The notes under the pieces are model-generated. The model saw nothing but the letters and a program-made list of their open reading frames with translations. It made no database searches and was not told the origin of the DNA. This document shows positions 30,143 to 34,085 of a DNA stretch of 34,085 bases, piece after piece. The stretch is from CAZAPV01 sp964487195 (lineage in GTDB: Bacteria > Patescibacteriota > Patescibacteriia > SG8-24): NCBI GenBank assembly GCA_964487195.1, contig CAZAPV010000004.1, positions 1-34,085 of the forward strand. The letters run 5' to 3'. The position numbers and the translations under genes were made by a program. Position 1 is the first letter of the stretch. Each line of letters starts with the position of its first letter.

Positions 30143-31709
30143 ATATTTTCAGAGTCGGGAGATCGGCGACGAGCTGAAGATCGTGCACGTCGTCCAGGAA
30201 CCCATACGAATTCCAATCTGTTTCCTTGGCGAGGATGACGTACGAAATGCCGAACGGATTCGCCGTAAGCAGATCGGATCCCCCCTTGCTCGCGAGCCAC
30301 GCCGCGACGGCGACGCCTTCAATATTTCCGCTGTTATCCTCGATATCGCCCCATTCCATGTTCGTCCCCTGGATCACCGGGCAGCGGAAGTAATCCCGCG
30401 CGGGATTCGCGACGACGTTGCCGATCCATCCGAACCGCATGTACATGTGCCATGGAAGGAAGAGAATTTTGCCGCGGCAACCGTTCTGGGCGATGAATGC
30501 GTCCGCCGTCCGCCAATCGTCCGGATATGGCGTCGGCGACACCGCGCCGTTCATCCCCCACAACATTGTCGGCGCCTGCATCACGATGAACGCCGCAAGA
30601 AAAATCGCGGACATTCCCCTGTTCGCCCGAACGATCGCGGTCTTGATCAGCCGATTGATCCCCCACGAAAGGAAGATGCCGTACGCGAGCACCTCGACCG
30701 CGACCCATTTCTGCGTTTCGCGCAGGCCGCTGTAGAACGGGACGTGATCGAACAGCCAGAACGTCGCTTCGCGGCTCGTCGGCAACCGGATTCCGACGGC
30801 GAGAAACACGGAAAGGGCCCCCGCCGCGGCGATCGCGATCGCGACGGGGCGGCGTTTGCGATCGCGCAACGCGTCGAATAGACCCCAGAGCATCAGCGGG
30901 AGCAGAAAGAAAAAGCTGCGCCCCCAATTCTCTTTGAACAGGGTGAGATCGGGATAACGCAGCTGGTCCTTGCCCCAGAAACCGGACATCAACACGACGT
31001 TTATCAATGCATCGGCGCCGGTCTTACCCGACGTGCGGAACGCTTCCAGATCGGCATGCGTGATATTCGGCACCGCGGTATTCACGCCGAGCGCGCGTCC
31101 GAGCAACCAGTTCGCGTTCAGCGCGAGAACGCTCAGGCAGCCGAGTCCGAGCGTCGTCAGAAGCGCCTTCGTCCGATGTTTCGGATCCGCGAGATAACTG
31201 GCGAACCACGCGAACGACGTAAGTCCCGCAAGAAAAACGAAATGCGGCGCGAACTGGATCGCGAGGCCGAACCACACCGCCGCGATCAAAATTCCGCGCC
31301 GCGTGGTCCGTTCTCCTTGCGACAGCGCAAGCAGCTCGGCGACGCCGCAGAAAAACAACCCCATCGCCAGCAACAGATACACCTGGCCGTACCCCAACCG
31401 ATCGTAGACGAACGGATTGAACAGGAAGAACAGCCCGGCGACGAACGCGAACCGGCGATCAGCGATGCACCGCCGCGCGATCCGTTGTCCGCCGACGAAG
31501 ACGACCAGCAACACCGCGCTGATGAACAATTTCTCGACGAAATCCGGCGGCATCGCGAACGACAGCACCCGCATCGCGAGCGCGGGGAGAAAACTGTTCC
31601 GCCACCAATCCACGGGCGCATTCGGTCCCCAGGCAAAATCGGTAAAAAAGAGATATCCGGGTTTCAAAAACCATGGGAGGGTGATGGCGAGGATCGTGAT
31701 GATGTTCAT
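30123..31709 (-). CDS. GT-C-like polytopic membrane protein (528 aa)
   Basis: This 528-residue protein has 10-12 hydrophobic helices and a small soluble C-terminal domain (from about residue 400). The layout and the conserved-looking LFFTDFAWGPNAP and FNPFVYDRLGYGQVY segments resemble YfhO or arabinosyltransferase-like GT-C enzymes that use lipid-linked sugars, but I see no decisive motif. ATG 31709 is set by the ATGA overlap with the upstream gene. The GT-C role is inference. Confidence 0.75.
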   Translation of the reverse strand: MNIITILAITLPWFLKPGYLFFTDFAWGPNAPVDWWRNSFLPALAMRVLSFAMPPDFVEKLFISAVLLVVFVGGQRIARRCIADRRFAFVAGLFFLFNPFVYDRLGYGQVYLLLAMGLFFCGVAELLALSQGERTTRRGILIAAVWFGLAIQFAPHFVFLAGLTSFAWFASYLADPKHRTKALLTTLGLGCLSVLALNANWLLGRALGVNTAVPNITHADLEAFRTSGKTGADALINVVLMSGFWGKDQLRYPDLTLFKENWGRSFFFLLPLMLWGLFDALRDRKRRPVAIAIAAAGALSVFLAVGIRLPTSREATFWLFDHVPFYSGLRETQKWVAVEVLAYGIFLSWGINRLIKTAIVRANRGMSAIFLAAFIVMQAPTMLWGMNGAVSPTPYPDDWRTADAFIAQNGCRGKILFLPWHMYMRFGWIGNVVANPARDYFRCPVIQGTNMEWGDIEDNSGNIEGVAVAAWLASKGGSDLLTANPFGISYVILAKETDWNSYGFLDDVHDLQLVADLPTLKIYAVAAK

Positions 31710-33754
31710 ACCAGGAACCGTTTTGATGGACGCGCAAATGCCGCGATGACGGCGATGATGAAAAACAGAAATCCTATACCTGCGCCGAGCCAAACGAACG
31801 CTTGCGGACGATACGTCATAGTGATTGTCGCTCCCGTCAGATGATCGGATGGAAACGTGATGAATCCCGCCTCATTCCGCTCCGCCGGGACGCCGCGATC
31901 GACCAGAATGCGCCACCAGGCTGGTGAGGCTTTGTACGCGCTCCATCCCGGAGCGTAGTTCTCGGCAAAATTAAGATAGTGCGCAGGTGCGTTCAATGTG
32001 ACATCGTACCGCGTTGCCGAACGGATGGCGTAGCGCGCCGGAGAGAATGGAACGTCTTGCGAAAGCGATAACGGCGCATCGGTCGCGTACACGAACGGCC
32101 GGGCATCGGGATTTTCATACAGCGTGATCCCCTCGATTCCCGTGTCGACTTTCTTCAGATACGGAAGCGAATCGAGGGCGGCGACGAATTGCTCCCTCGG
32201 CGCGTAAAAACGATACGGATCTCCGCTCACGTCATCAGTCGGCGGAAGATAGACGTAGCGCACGGCGCCGAGGTCGAGGAGGCGAGGCGTCCGCGGGTCG
32301 GCAAACGATTCCGCACCAATCGGAAACGACTGCGATGCGAGCTGCGCGACGCCGCCGTCAAGAAGATTGAGTTGGGCGATGAGATTCTCATTTGCCGTCC
32401 GCGGCGTCGACAGACTGTACGCGCGCCAATCAACATTTCTCGGCACGCCGATCGTTCGGAAACCGCGCGCATGATCCTCTACAAAAGCGTCGACCGCCAG
32501 GCCCACATCGGACGTCGCGCGAGAAACGAACATCGCCCCGATGCGACCATCGATGAGCGGCAGCGTATTCGGAAGAAAGAGCGTGATCGCCGCGAGAAAA
32601 ACGATCATGCCGGCTGCGCGGCCTCCGAGATATCGCGGACGCCACGAGACGGCGGCATCGACGAGGGCGGCGATCAGGCAACCGTAGCCGAGCGCGATCA
32701 GCACATAGAATTTGGTCGCTTCACGAAAGGCGGAAAATCCCGGGACGTGCCTGAAAAGCCAGTCATACACGTTCGCGAACGGTGGCTCCGCCTGTTTTGC
32801 GAGAAAGACGCCGATGATCGCGATTGCGGCAAAAAATAACACCCGTCCGTCGCGACGTCGTGCGTATAGCCCCGCGAGCGCAAGCGCGGGAATCGCCCAG
32901 AACGCGGCCGGTATCGACTGAAGCTGGAACCATACGGGCTGCGCGCCGTTCCAGAACGGATGAAACAGCGTGAGCGCTGCGGAAAGATTCGAAAACTGAT
33001 CGCCGAACAATCCTCGGTCCAGCACAGTATTATCTGTAAGGTTCCCTGCCGCGAGCGACGGCAATATCCAGAACGCATTCAGCGCCGCAAACAGCGAAAA
33101 AATCGCCGTTGCGAAAACGAGCGGTTCGCGTCGTTTTTTCGTCGCCGCGGCGAACGCCGCATACGCCGCGAGAATCGGCGCAAAAAGGTACGCGATCCGG
33201 AAATCGACGAAGCCGCACACGGCGAGGGACAATGAAGAAAGTAACGTGAAGCGACGAGATTCTCGGTCGCACGCCTCCATGAAGGCCCAGAGCGCGAGCA
33301 TACCGAACGCGGCGGCGACGGTGATCAATTCGTGGCCCTGGGTGTCGATCGCGAGGAAATACGTGTTATAGGCGAAGACAATCGCGCCGGCGATGCCGCC
33401 GAGGACTGACCCGGCGACTTTTTTGGCAACGAGATAACCGGAAACAGGCAAGAGCAGCATGATCGGCCAAAAGACGAGAAATTTATCGGAAACGTCCTGA
33501 CCGAATCCGAACCGCGCGAACATCCCGTACGCCGTATCGAGCGGCGCGCGCCACAGCAGAATGTTCGGCTTGCCGAAGCCGTGCCAGCCGTCCCACGCCG
33601 AAGGCATCATCCGCTCCGCGAGATAGGTAATGCCGTTATATGACCAGTCGCCGAAAAAAACGAACAGATTGAAATTCATCCAGCGCCAGTAAATGCCGCA
33701 GGCGAGAAGAAGTAAGGCGATGGCCGTAAGGGACCGACGATTCAAAAATCGCAT
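31706..33754 (-). CDS. GT-C-like polytopic membrane protein (682 aa)
   Basis: This 682-residue protein begins with a membrane helix and a DWSYNGITYLAERMM loop, followed by about ten helices. A large extracellular C-terminal domain (about residues 420-660) and a final helix complete it. Loop acidic residues in the first periplasmic segment are a common feature of GT-C glycosyltransferases. It resembles the neighbouring 528-aa protein in plan and probably acts with it in cell-surface glycan synthesis. ATG 33754 is preferred; a TTG at 33760 overlaps the previous stop. Confidence 0.75.
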   Translation of the reverse strand: MRFLNRRSLTAIALLLLACGIYWRWMNFNLFVFFGDWSYNGITYLAERMMPSAWDGWHGFGKPNILLWRAPLDTAYGMFARFGFGQDVSDKFLVFWPIMLLLPVSGYLVAKKVAGSVLGGIAGAIVFAYNTYFLAIDTQGHELITVAAAFGMLALWAFMEACDRESRRFTLLSSLSLAVCGFVDFRIAYLFAPILAAYAAFAAATKKRREPLVFATAIFSLFAALNAFWILPSLAAGNLTDNTVLDRGLFGDQFSNLSAALTLFHPFWNGAQPVWFQLQSIPAAFWAIPALALAGLYARRRDGRVLFFAAIAIIGVFLAKQAEPPFANVYDWLFRHVPGFSAFREATKFYVLIALGYGCLIAALVDAAVSWRPRYLGGRAAGMIVFLAAITLFLPNTLPLIDGRIGAMFVSRATSDVGLAVDAFVEDHARGFRTIGVPRNVDWRAYSLSTPRTANENLIAQLNLLDGGVAQLASQSFPIGAESFADPRTPRLLDLGAVRYVYLPPTDDVSGDPYRFYAPREQFVAALDSLPYLKKVDTGIEGITLYENPDARPFVYATDAPLSLSQDVPFSPARYAIRSATRYDVTLNAPAHYLNFAENYAPGWSAYKASPAWWRILVDRGVPAERNEAGFITFPSDHLTGATITMTYRPQAFVWLGAGIGFLFFIIAVIAAFARPSKRFLV

Positions 33755-33756
33755 AG

Positions 33757-34085
33757 TCAACGCAGAATTTGTTCCAGGATTTCTATGTTGCGGTGCGCTG
33801 CGATCTTCATCGCCGCCGCCTTTTCTTTGAGACGATTCGCTTGCTGTTCTCTTTCGGCGCGTAAACGGTCAATCGCCGTAAGAAGTACGTCTTCAAATCC
33901 GGGACGCGCTTCATCCTCCACGGAAAAAACATAAGAAGAATCATAATCCAACATTCGTGCCAGTCCGACGAATTTCGGGGCATCCCCTATTGCGATAAAC
34001 GGCGTCGCACGCGTACTTGCGAAGATGAGCGCATGCATCAGTTCGGAAATTATAAACTCGCATTGTCCGTACAACGATACGAGCG
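33757..34085 (-). CDS. Polysaccharide pyruvyl transferase family, C-terminal part (5'-truncated)
   Basis: Only the last 109 residues are in the window; the frame remains open to the right edge. The segment CEFIISELMHALIFASTRATPFIAIGDAPK matches the pyruvyl-transferase (CsaB/WcaK-like) pattern of a Ser-x-x-His-Ala motif followed by P-F-I-A-I. The tail is a Lys/Glu/Arg-rich helix. Pyruvylation of surface polysaccharides fits the neighbouring GT-C-like genes. Confidence is limited by the short sequence. Confidence 0.65.
   Translation of the reverse strand, partial: LVSLYGQCEFIISELMHALIFASTRATPFIAIGDAPKFVGLARMLDYDSSYVFSVEDEARPGFEDVLLTAIDRLRAEREQQANRLKEKAAAMKIAAHRNIEILEQILR

Overview
The window is about 34 kb of GC-rich bacterial DNA, densely packed with 33 protein genes. 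Neighbouring genes usually share an ATGA overlap or a TGA-T-ATG junction, and nearly all lie on the minus strand. TGA works as a normal stop throughout. A short (131 aa) F1 delta subunit, many near-leaderless promoters, a tiny CxxC zinc-ribbon protein, tandem TatD paralogues and many unknown small secreted proteins fit a Candidate Phyla Radiation (Patescibacteria)-like genome. That placement is inference; no rRNA or tRNA gene is present to test it.

From left to right: (1) 1-5801, minus strand, is an F-type ATP synthase operon (atpI/Z-like, atpB, E, F, H, A, G, D), with atpD cut by the window edge. A TTGACC-17-TACACT promoter lies upstream, and a perfect 11-3-11 inverted repeat sits on its start site. 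(2) 5885-8908 holds two unrecognised genes transcribed divergently from back-to-back promoters; one carries a J-domain. (3) 8958-13342, minus, is an rsmI-metG-cvpA-tatD-tatD housekeeping operon. (4) 13417-15137 holds a lipoprotein pair (CHRD-like and CuA-type cupredoxin) on the minus strand and a divergent Fe/Mn superoxide dismutase gene on the plus strand. (5) 15112-21017, minus, is a complete SUF iron-sulfur cluster operon in the order rrf2-sufB-sufD-sufS-sufU-sufC-sufT-glutaredoxin, with a palindromic operator over the promoter. Blocks 4 and 5 together form an oxygen, metal and Fe-S handling neighbourhood.

(6) 21116-25940, minus, carries an unknown protein, a DUF378 membrane protein, a probable structured non-coding RNA (about 22217-22408, with its own promoter and terminator), a SAM methyltransferase, a CapA-family phosphatase with a leaderless promoter, a cysteine-rich secreted lytic-transglycosylase-like protein and a sigma-70 family factor. 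(7) 26082-26717, plus, is a lipoprotein. (8) 26748-28816, minus, carries a YgjP-like metalloprotease, an SLT-type transglycosylase and a zinc-ribbon protein with a long structured leader. (9) 28994-34085, minus, is an envelope locus: a DedA protein, a small membrane protein, two large GT-C-like membrane proteins and the end of a probable polysaccharide pyruvyl transferase.

The most novel item is the RNA at 22217-22408. Its 5' and 3' ends pair into a 12-bp stem with one mismatch and an ACCA tail, and I could not match it to tmRNA, RNase P RNA, SRP RNA or a known riboswitch. The promoter-overlapping inverted repeats, the CuA/CHRD lipoprotein pair and the codon-usage break at the left edge also deserve a second look.
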